Assembly (NCBI GenBank): GCA_016125555.1
Contig: WGLN01000011.1
Span: forward strand, 310,001 to 374,000
Source of the DNA: Porphyrobacter sp.
GTDB taxonomy: Bacteria; Pseudomonadota; Alphaproteobacteria; Sphingomonadales; Sphingomonadaceae
DNA: 64,000 nt
Direction of reading: 5' to 3'
The notes under the pieces were generated by a model that had not been told where the DNA came from, did not search any database, and saw nothing but the letters and a program-made list of their open reading frames with translations. Made by a program: the position numbers and the translations under genes. Positions 34,636-45,385 of the stretch are shown here, piece by piece. Position 1 is the stretch's first letter, and the number at the start of each line of letters is the position of its first letter.

Positions 34636-36927
34636 ATGTCCGATCCCCTCACCAGCGATTCAGACCCCTTCGACGCGATCGTCGATGCGCCTTTCGACGC
34701 TGCGCTCTCCGAACGCTATCTCGTCTATGCGCTCTCGACGATCACCGCGCGCTCGCTGCCCGACCTGCGCGACGGGCTGAAGCCCGTGCACCGCCGCTTG
34801 CTGTGGGCGATGCGGCAGCTGAAGCTGGACCCGTCTTCCGCCTTCAAGAAGTCCGCGCGCGTGGTGGGCGACGTGATCGGCAAGTATCACCCGCATGGCG
34901 ATGCGAGCGTCTATGACGCGATGGTGCGCCTCGCGCAGGATTTCGCGCTGCGCTATCCGCTGGTCGAGGGGCAGGGCAATTTCGGCAATGTCGATGGCGA
35001 TAACGCCGCCGCCTACCGCTATACCGAGGCGCGGCTGACGAAGACCGCGCTCGAACTGATGGCGGGGCTCGACGAGGGCACGGTCGACTTCATCCCGACC
35101 TATAATGGCGAGGAAGTGGAGCCGGAGATCTTCCCCGGCCTCTTCCCCAACCTGCTGGCGAACGGCGCGAGCGGGATCGCGGTCGGCATGGCGACCTCTA
35201 TTCCCAGCCACAACGTCGCCGAGATCATCGACGCCAGCCTCGAGCTGATCGACAATCCCCACGTCACCCACGAGCGGCTGATGGAACTGTTCCACGGCCC
35301 CGATTTTGCCACGGGAGGCCAGGTGGTCGACAGCCCCGAGGCGATTGCCGAGGCCTATCGCACCGGGCGCGGCGCCTTCCGCCTGCGCGGGCGCTTCCGC
35401 GCGCCCGAGGCGAAGGACGAAGGCGATATCGACGCCGGGATCGAGCGGCTGGGCGGCGGGCAGTGGCAGCTGGTCATCTCGGAAATCCCCTACCAGGTGC
35501 CCAAGGCCAAGCTAATCGAGCAGATCGCGCAAGCGATCGCCGACAGGAAGCTGCCGATCCTCGAGGACGTGCGCGACGAAAGCGACGAGGCGATCCGCAT
35601 CGTGCTGGTGCCGAAAAGCCGCAATGTCGATCCCGAGCTGCTCAAGGAAAGCCTCTTCAAGCTAACTGACCTAGAAACGCGCTTCAGCCTCAACCTGAAC
35701 GTGCTCGACGCGACGCGCACCCCGATGGTGATGGGGCTGAAGGAGTTGCTCGACAACTGGGTCGCGGCGCAGATCGACATCCTCCAGCGCCGTGCCCGCC
35801 ACCGCCTCGACCAGATCGAGAAACGGCTGGAACTGGTGCGCGGCTACATCATCGCCTTCCTCAACCTCGACCGGGTGATCGAAATTATCCGCACCGAGGA
35901 CGAGCCCAAGCCGGTGATGATGGCCGAGTTCGACCTCACCGACCGCCAGGCCGAGGCGATCCTCAACATGCGGCTGCGCTCCTTGCGCAAGCTCGAGGAA
36001 ATGCAGCTGAGGAAGGAACAGGACGATCTGCTCGCCGAGCAGGACGATCTCCAGAAGCTGCTCGAAAGCCCGGCGCGCCAGCGCACCCGGCTGAAGCGCG
36101 ATCTGAAGGCGCTGCGCAAGGACTATGCCGAGGACACACCGCTCGGCCGCCGCCGCACGCTGATCGCCGAGGCCGCCGCGACGGTCGAGTTCAGCATGGA
36201 CGCGATGATCGAGAAGGCGCCGGTCACCGTCATCCTCAGCCAGAAGGGCTGGATCCGCGCGGCAAGCGGACACGTGCCGCTAGATCAGGAGTTCAAGTAC
36301 AAGGAGGGCGACGGCCTCGCCTTCATCGCCCATGCCCAGACCACCGACAAGCTGCTGCTCGCCGCCAGCGACGGGCGGTTCTTCACGCTGGGCTGCGACA
36401 AGCTGCCCGGCGCGCGCGGCTTCGGCGAGCCGGTGCGCACCATGATCGACCTCGAGAGCGAGGCGACGGTGGTCGCAATGATGGTTCACCGCCCCGGCGC
36501 CCGGCTGCTGCTCGCCTCCACCCACGGCAAGGGCTTCGTCGCCGAGACTAACGAACTGCTCGCCGAAACGCGCAAGGGGCGGCAGGTGGTGAACCTCAAG
36601 GGCGGCGCGGTGCTGCGGGTGATCCGCCCGATCGGCGAGGGGCACGATCATGTCGCGGTGGTGGGGGACAACCGCAAGCTCGTGGTCTTCAACCTCGAGG
36701 AACTGCCGGTGATGACGCGGGGCCAGGGGGTGCAGCTGCAACGCTACCGCGACGGCGGACTGTCGGATGCGACCACCTTCGTGCTGGCGGACGGGCTCAG
36801 CTGGCAGATGGGCGGATCGGGCGAGCGCACCCGCACCGAGACCGAGATCCGGATGTGGAAGGTCGCGCGCGGCGCGGCCGGGCGAATGCCGCCGCAGGGC
36901 TTCCCGAAGTCGAACCGCTTCGATTGA
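34636..36927 (+). CDS. parC: DNA topoisomerase IV subunit A
   Basis: 763 residues. Cuts and rejoins DNA to decatenate chromosomes, with ParE. The catalytic tyrosine is Tyr129 in [10 protein letters not shown]. The quinolone-determining loop reads [13 protein letters not shown], with Ala90 at the position of E. coli Ser80 and Ser91 next to it. GyrA-box QRRGGKG is absent, as expected for ParC; the length also fits ParC. ATG 34636 gives the usual acidic N-terminus. A strong hairpin follows. Confidence 0.95.
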   Translation: MSDPLTSDSDPFDAIVDAPFDAALSERYLVYALSTITARSLPDLRDGLKPVHRRLLWAMRQLKLDPSSAFKKSARVVGDVIGKYHPHGDASVYDAMVRLAQDFALRYPLVEGQGNFGNVDGDNAAAYRYTEARLTKTALELMAGLDEGTVDFIPTYNGEEVEPEIFPGLFPNLLANGASGIAVGMATSIPSHNVAEIIDASLELIDNPHVTHERLMELFHGPDFATGGQVVDSPEAIAEAYRTGRGAFRLRGRFRAPEAKDEGDIDAGIERLGGGQWQLVISEIPYQVPKAKLIEQIAQAIADRKLPILEDVRDESDEAIRIVLVPKSRNVDPELLKESLFKLTDLETRFSLNLNVLDATRTPMVMGLKELLDNWVAAQIDILQRRARHRLDQIEKRLELVRGYIIAFLNLDRVIEIIRTEDEPKPVMMAEFDLTDRQAEAILNMRLRSLRKLEEMQLRKEQDDLLAEQDDLQKLLESPARQRTRLKRDLKALRKDYAEDTPLGRRRTLIAEAAATVEFSMDAMIEKAPVTVILSQKGWIRAASGHVPLDQEFKYKEGDGLAFIAHAQTTDKLLLAASDGRFFTLGCDKLPGARGFGEPVRTMIDLESEATVVAMMVHRPGARLLLASTHGKGFVAETNELLAETRKGRQVVNLKGGAVLRVIRPIGEGHDHVAVVGDNRKLVVFNLEELPVMTRGQGVQLQRYRDGGLSDATTFVLADGLSWQMGGSGERTRTETEIRMWKVARGAAGRMPPQGFPKSNRFD

Positions 36928-36946
36928 TGCGGCGCTGACGCGAAAA

Positions 36947-36974
36947 GGCCGGGGCGACGCGCGTCGCCCCGGCC
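36947..36974. terminator. Perfect 28-bp palindromic terminator
   Basis: GGCCGGGGCGACGC (36947-36960) is the exact complement of the next 14 bases. On the minus strand TTTTCG follows, so it is a good terminator for the secreted protein gene at 37007; it also lies 19 bases after the parC stop and may serve both. Confidence 0.8.
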
Positions 36975-37006
36975 CTGTCGTCTGCGCACCTCCTGGGCGA
37001 GGCGCT

Positions 37007-37564
37007 TTACTGCGCGGCGCCGCTCGGCGTGCCGGCTTCGGCCGCGGCGGTGGCGGCATCCTGCTTGGCGCTCGCGGCGGCGCTGGCGATCTGCTCGACC
37101 GTAAACAGCGCCATCAGCTGGCCCTGCGGGTTGACCGCGAAGTGCTCCTTCTTGAGCGCGACCGGGCCATTGGGGCTTTCGAGCACGAAGGCGTCGTTCT
37201 CGAGGTCGACTTCGCTCAGCGTGCCGACCGGCTTGCCCATCGCCGAGACCACCGGCGCGCCGAGCACCAGCGCAGCATCGCGCTTGGCGTTGGCTTCGGC
37301 GATCTGCTGATCCATCATCGCGTCGATCTGGGCCTTGGTGGCGTTGATGCTCGGCCCGGTCTCACCGGTGCCGATGAGGTTGGCGGGGATCGGCGCCTTG
37401 TGCTTGCCGGTGTCGATCGTGACGACGCCGTTGGCGACGCTTTCGACCGTGCCGATCGGGTTGCCGTCATTGCCGTAGACGGTCGCGCCGACATCCTGCG
37501 CGTAAGCGACGGCCGGAGCCGCGGCGAGGAGGGTGGCAAGCAGCGCCAGCTTCACGGATTTCAT
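37007..37564 (-). CDS. Secreted PRC-barrel-like protein, unknown function
   Basis: 185 residues with a clear signal peptide (LALLATLLAAAPAVAYA). The mature part has two similar beta-rich segments, VGATVYGNDGNPIGTVESV (about 25-43) and GAPVVSAMGKPVGTLSEV, in the manner of PRC-barrel repeats, and an Ala-rich C-terminal tail. I do not know a function. ATG 37564 follows a GGAGAGAAG site. Single gene, convergent with parC. Confidence 0.78.
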   Translation of the reverse strand: MKSVKLALLATLLAAAPAVAYAQDVGATVYGNDGNPIGTVESVANGVVTIDTGKHKAPIPANLIGTGETGPSINATKAQIDAMMDQQIAEANAKRDAALVLGAPVVSAMGKPVGTLSEVDLENDAFVLESPNGPVALKKEHFAVNPQGQLMALFTVEQIASAAASAKQDAATAAAEAGTPSGAAQ

Positions 37565-37803
37565 GGGTCTTCTCTCCAGTTTCACACTTCGTCGAGGCAC
37601 TGCCAAGCAGCGCCGGCGGGACACGCAGGTGCCGCTTCGCACGAAGCGCGGCGGCGAGAGGCCAACACATGGAGGCCGGGTTCAAGAGGAGCGCGCGTGC
37701 AATAAACGCACGAAACCCGCAGTGGTTTCCTAGCCCGCGAAAGGGGAAGATGGCAAGCGCGGCAGGGACGAAATGGGGGCGTTCGTCGTCCCCGCAGCGC
37801 GGT

Positions 37804-38994
37804 TCACCCCGCCTCTCGCGCCTCCGCCAGCGCCTCGCCGAGCAATTGCTCGATCCGCGCCGCATCGGGAAAGTCTTCCTCGACCCAGCGCCGCTCGACC
37901 GCCTGGAGGATGCGCGCCACCGCCGGTCCGGCGCTGATCCCGCGCGCGACGATCGCCCCGCCCTTGAGCGGGAAGGCGGGCGGCTGCCATCCGGCGAGCA
38001 TCCGGGCATCGGCGCCGGTCAGCAGCAGCCGGTCGATCGCGCTTGCCGGGCCGAGCCGATAGGCGAGGGCGCGCGGGTGCGCGGCATCGGCGGCGGTGCG
38101 CTCGGCGGCAGCGACGAGCCTGCCGCGCTGCGCCTTCGACAGCCGCAGCCGCGCGGCGACCGTCTCGGCGACATCGGGCGAGGGCGGGAGCAGGGCGGCG
38201 AGCCGGCGCACCGGGTCGGGCGCGAAGCCCTGCGCGGCCTCGGCGGCGATGACCTTCGCAAGCGCGGCAAGCTGCGCGGCGCAGGCCTCGGGCAGGATTA
38301 CGCCGAGCACGCCTCTTGCGCGCATCCTGTCGAGCGTCGGGTGGGGATCGGGCAGCGCGAGCAGCGCCAGAAGCTCCGCCGCGACGCGCTCGCGGCTCAG
38401 GCCCTTGAGCGTGTGAGCGAGGCTCGTGCAGGCGCTTTCCGCCTCGGCATCGAGCTGCGCCCCGAAGCGCGCCTGGAACCGGTAATAGCGCAGGATGCGC
38501 AGGTGATCCTCGGCGATCCTCTCGCGCGCATCACCGATGAAGCGCACCCGCCGCGCGGCCAGATCGGCAAGTCCGCCGAAATAGTCGGCAATCTCCAGCG
38601 TCACCGGGTCGGCGTAGAGCGCGTTGATCGTGAAATCGCGCCGCGCGGCGTCCTCGCGCCACTCGGTCGCAAAGGCGATGGTCGCGCGCCGCCCGTCGGT
38701 CGCGACGTCGCGGCGCAGCGTGGTGATCTCCACCGGCCCGTCGGCGAGGATCGCGGTGACGGTTCCGTGGTCGATCCCCGTTGGCACGGTGCGGATGCCC
38801 GCCGCGCGGCAGCGGTCGATCACCGTGTCGGGGGTGAGCAAGGTCGCGCAGTCGACATCGTGGACCGCGGCGCCGAGCAGGCTGTCGCGCACCGCGCCGC
38901 CGACCCAGCGGATGTTCTCGGCCCCCAGCGCCGCGGTCAGCGCGGCGAGGCCATCGCGGTGCGGCCACTCCGCCTGTGACAGGTCACGCAGCAT
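37804..38994 (-). CDS. cca: CCA-adding tRNA nucleotidyltransferase family protein
   Basis: 396 residues of the class II nucleotidyltransferase family that adds or repairs tRNA 3' CCA. The NTase core has IRWVGGAVRDSLLG and HDVDCAT (catalytic acids), the RRDFTINALY flexible loop, and the DHLRILRYYRFQARFG RNA-binding block. Poly(A) polymerase is a related alternative; position and sequence favour CCA-adding. Start overlaps the Nudix gene by 11 bases. Confidence 0.9.
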   Translation of the reverse strand: MLRDLSQAEWPHRDGLAALTAALGAENIRWVGGAVRDSLLGAAVHDVDCATLLTPDTVIDRCRAAGIRTVPTGIDHGTVTAILADGPVEITTLRRDVATDGRRATIAFATEWREDAARRDFTINALYADPVTLEIADYFGGLADLAARRVRFIGDARERIAEDHLRILRYYRFQARFGAQLDAEAESACTSLAHTLKGLSRERVAAELLALLALPDPHPTLDRMRARGVLGVILPEACAAQLAALAKVIAAEAAQGFAPDPVRRLAALLPPSPDVAETVAARLRLSKAQRGRLVAAAERTAADAAHPRALAYRLGPASAIDRLLLTGADARMLAGWQPPAFPLKGGAIVARGISAGPAVARILQAVERRWVEEDFPDAARIEQLLGEALAEAREAG

Positions 38995-39610
38995 CCTTCA
39001 GCCTTTCCACCGAAATCCGGCGCGAGAGGTTGGCGATGATCGCCGCGGTCACACCCCAGATGCGGAACCCCTGCCAGTCCAGCTCGAGATAGCGCCGCGT
39101 CGCGCCGCGCCAGAACACCTCGTTGGCCGTCCAGCTGGCGGGATCGAGCAGCGTCGCGAGCGGCGCCTCGAACCAGTCGGCGACCTCGACCGGATCGGGC
39201 CTGAGGTCGAGCCCCGCGGGCACCACGCCGAGCACCGGGGTGACGATGAAGCCGGTTCCGGTGTGATAGACATCGCTGGTGCCGATCACCCGCACCGCCT
39301 CGCGGGGCAGGGCGAGTTCCTCCTCGGCCTCGCGCAGCGCCGCGGTGACGGCGTCCTCGCCCGGGTCGATCTTGCCGCCGGGGAAGGCGACCTGCCCCGG
39401 ATGGTCGCGCATCCCGCGCGGGCGCTGGGTGAGGATCACCTGCGGGTCCTGCGGCGCGTCGGTCACCGCGATCAGCACCGCGGCCGGGGTGGCGCGACCT
39501 TCGCGGGCGAATTGCGCATCGCTGAGCAGGTCGGGAATGTCGCGCGCGTGGCCTTCGGCAAAGAGCCGGCTGAGGCGCTCGAACAGTCCGGTTTGCGGTT
39601 GCGACGTCAT
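38984..39610 (-). CDS. Nudix hydrolase, CoA pyrophosphatase type
   Basis: 208 residues. Nudix box GGKIDPGEDAVTAALREAEEE is intact, preceded by PRGMRDHPGQVAFPGG, the motif of the CoA-diphosphatase (NudL/YeaB) group. Probably cleaves CoA and acyl-CoA. Start overlaps the DUF1285 gene by four bases, stop overlaps cca by 11: an operon of tightly coupled genes. Confidence 0.92.
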   Translation of the reverse strand: MTSQPQTGLFERLSRLFAEGHARDIPDLLSDAQFAREGRATPAAVLIAVTDAPQDPQVILTQRPRGMRDHPGQVAFPGGKIDPGEDAVTAALREAEEELALPREAVRVIGTSDVYHTGTGFIVTPVLGVVPAGLDLRPDPVEVADWFEAPLATLLDPASWTANEVFWRGATRRYLELDWQGFRIWGVTAAIIANLSRRISVERLKDAA

Positions 39611-40161
39611 GGCAGCAGCGCGAACTCCGCGCCCCGGCTGGCGATCCGCCAGCCCCTGTCCCCGGCGCCTTCGGCAAGCGCGATCTCGGCGAGCTGCGCC
39701 CAGGTCGAACGGTTGAGGCGCGCCTCGCAGCCGCGCCGGACGTGGAGATAGATCGCGGGTTCCTCCGCCGTGCCGCCCGCGCGCAAGGGGTTGTCCGGCC
39801 CCGCGATCACGAGGTCGTCGGTGTTGAGCCGGAAGGCCAGCGCATCCTCGGCGCGGGTGCAGTCGGTGGCGATAAACGCGGCGTCCTCAACCGCGATGGC
39901 CAGCTTCTCGAAGGGGGTGACGAGCCAGTGCTGTCCGGCCTCGTCGCGGGTCAGCAGTCCGGCGAAGGCGCGCACCATCGCCTCGCGGCGGATCGGCGAA
40001 CCCTCGTGGAACCATGTCCCGTCGGCGGCGATGCGCATCTGGCTGTCGCCCGATTTTGCCGGTGCCCAGCCTTCCACCGGGGGCAGCTTGCGGCCGGCCA
40101 CCAGCTCGGCAATCTCGGCGAGCGTCAGTTCGGCGAGGTAGGGGGGCGGTTCGTAGGGCAT
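39607..40161 (-). CDS. DUF1285 protein
   Basis: 184 residues. Recognisable DUF1285 pattern: DGTWFHEGSPIRREAMVRAFAGLLTRD, followed by FEKLAIAVEDAAFIAT and RLNTDDLV. The family has structures but no firm function. No signal or membrane part, so cytoplasmic. Located between a GNAT gene (42 bases upstream) and the Nudix gene (4-base overlap), where its product is made with CoA pyrophosphatase. Confidence 0.88.
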   Translation of the reverse strand: MPYEPPPYLAELTLAEIAELVAGRKLPPVEGWAPAKSGDSQMRIAADGTWFHEGSPIRREAMVRAFAGLLTRDEAGQHWLVTPFEKLAIAVEDAAFIATDCTRAEDALAFRLNTDDLVIAGPDNPLRAGGTAEEPAIYLHVRRGCEARLNRSTWAQLAEIALAEGAGDRGWRIASRGAEFALLP

Positions 40162-40203
40162 CGGCCGAGGGATGGCAGAAGCGCCGCCCGAGGTGAAGGG
40201 GGT

Positions 40204-40755
40204 TCAGTCCCGCTTGGCGCTTTCCCAGGGCCCGAGCATGCCTTCCGGGGGCATCGCCGCGAGCGCCGCGCCGCGGGCCAGCAGGCGGTGCTGTTCATAG
40301 GGGCCGGGACAGCGCCACCCGCCGGTCATCGCCGCCGAAAAGCCCCAGCGCCCGTAGTAATCGGCATCGCCGATCAGCACCTGCGCAAGCGCGCCCCTGC
40401 CGCCCCGCGCCAGATCGGCGTCGGCCGCGAGCATCGCGCTCATCAGCCCGATGCCGAAGCCTTCGCCCTGCCGCTCGGGCACCACCGCGACCGGGCCCAC
40501 CATCACCAGCGGCACCGGCCCCTGCTTGGTCTGGAGCGCAACGGGAAAGCACTGGATCGTGCCGACCAGCAGGTCCTCCTCGTCGAGAGCGGCGAAGCTC
40601 AGCGCCGGGAGCCACGGCATGCCTTCGCGGATGCGATAGGCGGTGCGCGCATGGCGATCGGGGCCGAAGGCACGGTCGAGCACCGCCTCGATCATCGCGG
40701 GCTCGACCGCCTCGAGCGGGATCAGCGTGGCGGTGCCACCGGCCGGAGCGTTCAT
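40204..40755 (-). CDS. GNAT-family N-acetyltransferase
   Basis: 183 residues, YhbS-like. The acetyl-CoA pocket is VGPVAVVPERQGEGFGIGLMSAML, with the R/Q-x-x-G-x-G/A element QGEGFG. The later GDADYYGRWGFSAA matches the C-terminal half. Substrate unknown. Its start overlaps the sugar dehydrogenase stop by four bases. Confidence 0.88.
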   Translation of the reverse strand: MNAPAGGTATLIPLEAVEPAMIEAVLDRAFGPDRHARTAYRIREGMPWLPALSFAALDEEDLLVGTIQCFPVALQTKQGPVPLVMVGPVAVVPERQGEGFGIGLMSAMLAADADLARGGRGALAQVLIGDADYYGRWGFSAAMTGGWRCPGPYEQHRLLARGAALAAMPPEGMLGPWESAKRD

Positions 40756-41912
40756 TGCGCGGTGAGCTTCAGAACCCGGCCGCCCTTGCCGTCCTCGGCG
40801 ATCCAGATCGCGCCATCGGGACCCTGCGCGATCGAGCGCAGACGCGTGCCGAAGTCGTAGCGCGCGGCTTCCTGCGCGGTCTCGCCGTCGATGGCGACCC
40901 GCACCAGCGCCTGGCTGGCAAGCCCGGGGATCAGCGCATCGCCCTGCCAGTCGGCGAACATGGTGCCCGAATAGATGATCATGTCGCCCGGCGCGATCAC
41001 CGGGGTCCAGCTGACCGCCGGCTGGGCGAAGCCGTCCGCGGGGTCGTGATCGGGGATCGGGTCGCCATTGTAGTGGTTGCCGTTGGAACGCTCGGGCCAG
41101 CCATAATTGGCGCCGCGCCGGACGAGGTTCAGTTCATCGCCCCCTTTCGGCCCGTGCTCGACCTCCCACAGGTGGCCGCTGGCGTCCCATGCGAGGCCGA
41201 GGATGTTGCGGTGGCCCCACGACCAGATCTGGCCCGAGACCCCGCCCTTGTCCTCCAGCGGATTGCCCGCGGCCGGGGTCCCGTCGAGGTTCAGCCGGAC
41301 GATCGTGCCGAGCGTGTTCGACGTGTCCTGAGCAGGTGCGCCCTTCTGCCGCTCCCCGCTCGCCACAAACAGGTGGCGTCCGTCGGGCGAGATGCTCAAA
41401 CGGTGCGAATAGTGGCCGCGGCCCGGCACCTTGGGCGTCTGGCGCCAGATCACTTCGAGGCCCTCGATGGTGCAGCTGGTCGGTCCGGCGCAGGCCAGCG
41501 TGCCCTTGCCGACCGCCGCGCCGCGGGTGTTGCCCTCACCGGCCTCGGCCCAGCTGAGGTAGATCGTCCGCTCGCCCAGCGCCGCGGATGCCTCGCTGTC
41601 GAGGAAGGCGATGTCGCCGAGCCCGCCCTGGCCGCCGTAATCGACCTGCGGAACGCCCGCGACGGTGCCGACTTCGCCGGTGGCGGTGTCGAGAATCTTC
41701 AGGCTGCCCGCCTGCTCGGTCACGAACAGGATCGCGGTGCCGGGGGCGAAATCGATCGCCCAGGGTTCGGCGAAGCTGCCCATCTCCGCCACGGCGAAAG
41801 GCGCGTCCTCCCCGTTCGACGCGGCGCTTTCCCCGGTTTCGGCCTGCGCGCAGCTTGCCAGCGCGAGTGCGGGAAGCGAAAGGACGGCAATCAGGCGAGA
41901 CGAGACGGGCAT
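40752..41912 (-). CDS. PQQ-dependent soluble aldose sugar dehydrogenase-like lipoprotein
   Basis: 386 residues: signal peptide with a lipobox-like ALASC, then a six-bladed beta-propeller of the GDH-B/YliI family. Marks include LFVTEQAGSLKIL, GGQGGLGDIAFL, WGHRNILGLAWD and LWEVEHGPKGGDELNLV. The enzyme oxidises aldoses with PQQ in the periplasm; PQQ genes are not in the window. The ATG (41912) shares CATG with the divergent rnhB ATG. It leads a five-gene run to cca. Confidence 0.9.
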   Translation of the reverse strand: MPVSSRLIAVLSLPALALASCAQAETGESAASNGEDAPFAVAEMGSFAEPWAIDFAPGTAILFVTEQAGSLKILDTATGEVGTVAGVPQVDYGGQGGLGDIAFLDSEASAALGERTIYLSWAEAGEGNTRGAAVGKGTLACAGPTSCTIEGLEVIWRQTPKVPGRGHYSHRLSISPDGRHLFVASGERQKGAPAQDTSNTLGTIVRLNLDGTPAAGNPLEDKGGVSGQIWSWGHRNILGLAWDASGHLWEVEHGPKGGDELNLVRRGANYGWPERSNGNHYNGDPIPDHDPADGFAQPAVSWTPVIAPGDMIIYSGTMFADWQGDALIPGLASQALVRVAIDGETAQEAARYDFGTRLRSIAQGPDGAIWIAEDGKGGRVLKLTAQ

Positions 41913-42534
41913 GCTAGGGGTCACTCCGGGTTTCAGACGCGCGAACCGCACGCTGGTCATCGGTGTCGACGAGGCCGGCCGGGGGCCGCTCGCCGGGCCG
42001 GTGGTGGCTGCGGCCGTGGTGCTGGGGCGCGAGATACCTGCGGGGCTCGACGATTCCAAGCGCCTTTCCGCCAAGCGCCGTGCCGCATTGGAAGCGGGCA
42101 TCCGTGCCACCAGCTGCTGGGCGGTGGCGGTGGTCGAGCCCGAGGAGATCGACCGCATCAACATCTTCCAGGCGACCATGCTGGCGATGACCCGCGCGGT
42201 CGCCAACCTCCACGCCGCGCTCGACGGGCCGGACTGCGAGGTGCTGATCGACGGCAACATGACCCCTGCCGGGCGCCGCAACGAATGGCGCTGGCCGGCG
42301 CGGGCGATCGTCGGCGGGGACGGGATCGAGCCGTGCATCTCGGCCGCCTCGATAATCGCCAAGGAATGGCGCGACCGCATGATGCTCGACGCCGCACGCG
42401 CCTTCCCGCACTACGCCTGGGAGCGCAACAAGGGCTACGGCACGCCTGAGCACATCGAGGCGCTGCGCCTCCACGGGCCGAGCCCGCTCCACCGCCGCAG
42501 CTTCGCGCCGGTGGCGCAGGGCCAGCTGATCTGA
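41911..42534 (+). CDS. rnhB: Ribonuclease HII
   Basis: 207 residues. Removes ribonucleotides and RNA from DNA hybrids. Active-site acids are in GVDEAGRGPLAGPV (first Asp-Glu), IDGN and the C-terminal SIIAKEWRDRMM. ATG 41911 is preceded by GAGACGGG and overlaps the divergent dehydrogenase start codon. The next gene is ccrM, an order conserved in related bacteria to my knowledge. No disruption is seen. Confidence 0.94.
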   Translation: MLGVTPGFRRANRTLVIGVDEAGRGPLAGPVVAAAVVLGREIPAGLDDSKRLSAKRRAALEAGIRATSCWAVAVVEPEEIDRINIFQATMLAMTRAVANLHAALDGPDCEVLIDGNMTPAGRRNEWRWPARAIVGGDGIEPCISAASIIAKEWRDRMMLDAARAFPHYAWERNKGYGTPEHIEALRLHGPSPLHRRSFAPVAQGQLI

Positions 42535-43907
<1,373 letters not shown>

Positions 43908-43967
43908 TGCGCTCGGGCCCCTGCGCGGCACTGGACGCGGGGCGACGCTGCCCATAGAGGGGGCGCG

Positions 43968-45296
43968 ATGGCGCGGCTCCCCCCGACTCCCGAATTCCTC
44001 TCCGGCAAGGTGCCCGAGGCGCTGGTCAGTCCCGAGGACTGGCACAGGCGCATCGCCATGCTCGTCTCGGCGATCCTGATCGGCCTTGCCGCGATCGTCT
44101 TCGCCAAGCTCGGCGACCAGGTGCAGCACCAGTTCCTGACCCTGCTTGCGGCCTACCCCTGGCTGCCGCTGGTGCTGACCCCGTTGACCTTCGTCGCGGT
44201 CGCCAAGCTCACCGGCCGCTTCGCTTCCGAGGCGCGCGGATCGGGCATTCCGCAGGTCATGGCCGCGGCCCGCCAGCCGCAGAGCGTGGCGGCGATGGCG
44301 CTGCTCTCGGTGCGCGCGGCGGTGGCCAAGATCGTGCTGACGGTGATTGCGCTGGGCGGCGGCGCCTCGGTCGGGCGCGAGGGGCCGACGGTGCAGCTTG
44401 CCGGGGCGATCATGGTGCAGGTCCACCGCCTGCTGCGCGTGCCGATCACCGCCGCGGTGGTGATCGCGGGCGGCGCGGCGGGGGTGGCGGCGGCCTTCAA
44501 CACCCCGCTCGCCGGGATCGCCTTTGCCATCGAGGAACTCGCGGTGGCCTATGAACAGCGCGTCGCGGTGCTGGCGATGGGAGCGGTGATGGTCGCCGGC
44601 CTCACCGCGCAGGGCCTGTCGGGCGACTATGTCTATTTCGGCCTGCTCCACGGCGGCCTGCCGCTCCAGTCCGTGCTGATCGCCGCACCGCTCGCCGGGC
44701 TCCTCGGCGGGGCGATGGGCGGCGCCTTCTCGCTCGCCGTGCTGGCGCTGCGCGGGCCGGACGGGCGCTGGACCGCCTTGCTCGGCAGCCGCCCGGCGCT
44801 CACCGCGCTGGGCTGCGGGATCATTGTCGGCGTGCTGATCTTCGTCACCGAGGGCGCGGTCGCGGGCACCGGCTACGAGCCGACCATGGCGATGCTCGAG
44901 GGGAAGGGCGGGGCCTACTGGTTCGGCCCCGCCAAGTTCGTCGCCGCGCTCGCCACCAGCGTCAGCGGGGTGCCCGGCGGCATCTTCGCGCCCTCGCTCG
45001 CGGTCGGCGCGGGCTTCGGCGAGGCGCTGACCCCGCTGTTCCCGCCCGAGCAGGCGGGCCTCATCGTGCTGCTCGGGATGGCAGGCTACTTCACCGGCGT
45101 GGTGCGCGCGCCGCTGACCGCGGTGATCATCCTGTCCGAGGCGACCGGCAGCAGCCACGCGATCCTCCCGCTGTTCGCCACCGCGCTGATCGGCGACTGG
45201 GCGGGCAGCATGGTGTGCCGCGAGCGGCTCTACCACACGCTGTCGCGCGACTTCCTGCCCGTGCCCGAAGAACCGCGCGCCGCCGCATCGGGATAA
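43968..45296 (+). CDS. ClC-family chloride channel/exchanger
   Basis: 442 residues with about ten or more membrane helices. The selectivity motifs are all kept: GSGIPQ, GREGPTVQ (with the gating glutamate), and GGIFAPSLAVG. The proton-glutamate and central tyrosine suggest an H+/Cl- exchanger, though I have not located the second one with certainty. Starts 60 bases after ccrM and precedes folP. It may aid acid resistance, in line with ChvGI here, but no regulatory link is seen. Confidence 0.93.
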   Translation: MARLPPTPEFLSGKVPEALVSPEDWHRRIAMLVSAILIGLAAIVFAKLGDQVQHQFLTLLAAYPWLPLVLTPLTFVAVAKLTGRFASEARGSGIPQVMAAARQPQSVAAMALLSVRAAVAKIVLTVIALGGGASVGREGPTVQLAGAIMVQVHRLLRVPITAAVVIAGGAAGVAAAFNTPLAGIAFAIEELAVAYEQRVAVLAMGAVMVAGLTAQGLSGDYVYFGLLHGGLPLQSVLIAAPLAGLLGGAMGGAFSLAVLALRGPDGRWTALLGSRPALTALGCGIIVGVLIFVTEGAVAGTGYEPTMAMLEGKGGAYWFGPAKFVAALATSVSGVPGGIFAPSLAVGAGFGEALTPLFPPEQAGLIVLLGMAGYFTGVVRAPLTAVIILSEATGSSHAILPLFATALIGDWAGSMVCRERLYHTLSRDFLPVPEEPRAAASG

Positions 45297-45385
45297 GTGG
45301 CCGCGCGCGGCTGTCGCGCGGAGGCGGCTTGGGCTAGCAACGCATCCGCAAAAGCGCCCCTGCGGCCGGTTCGAGGAAACAGCCC

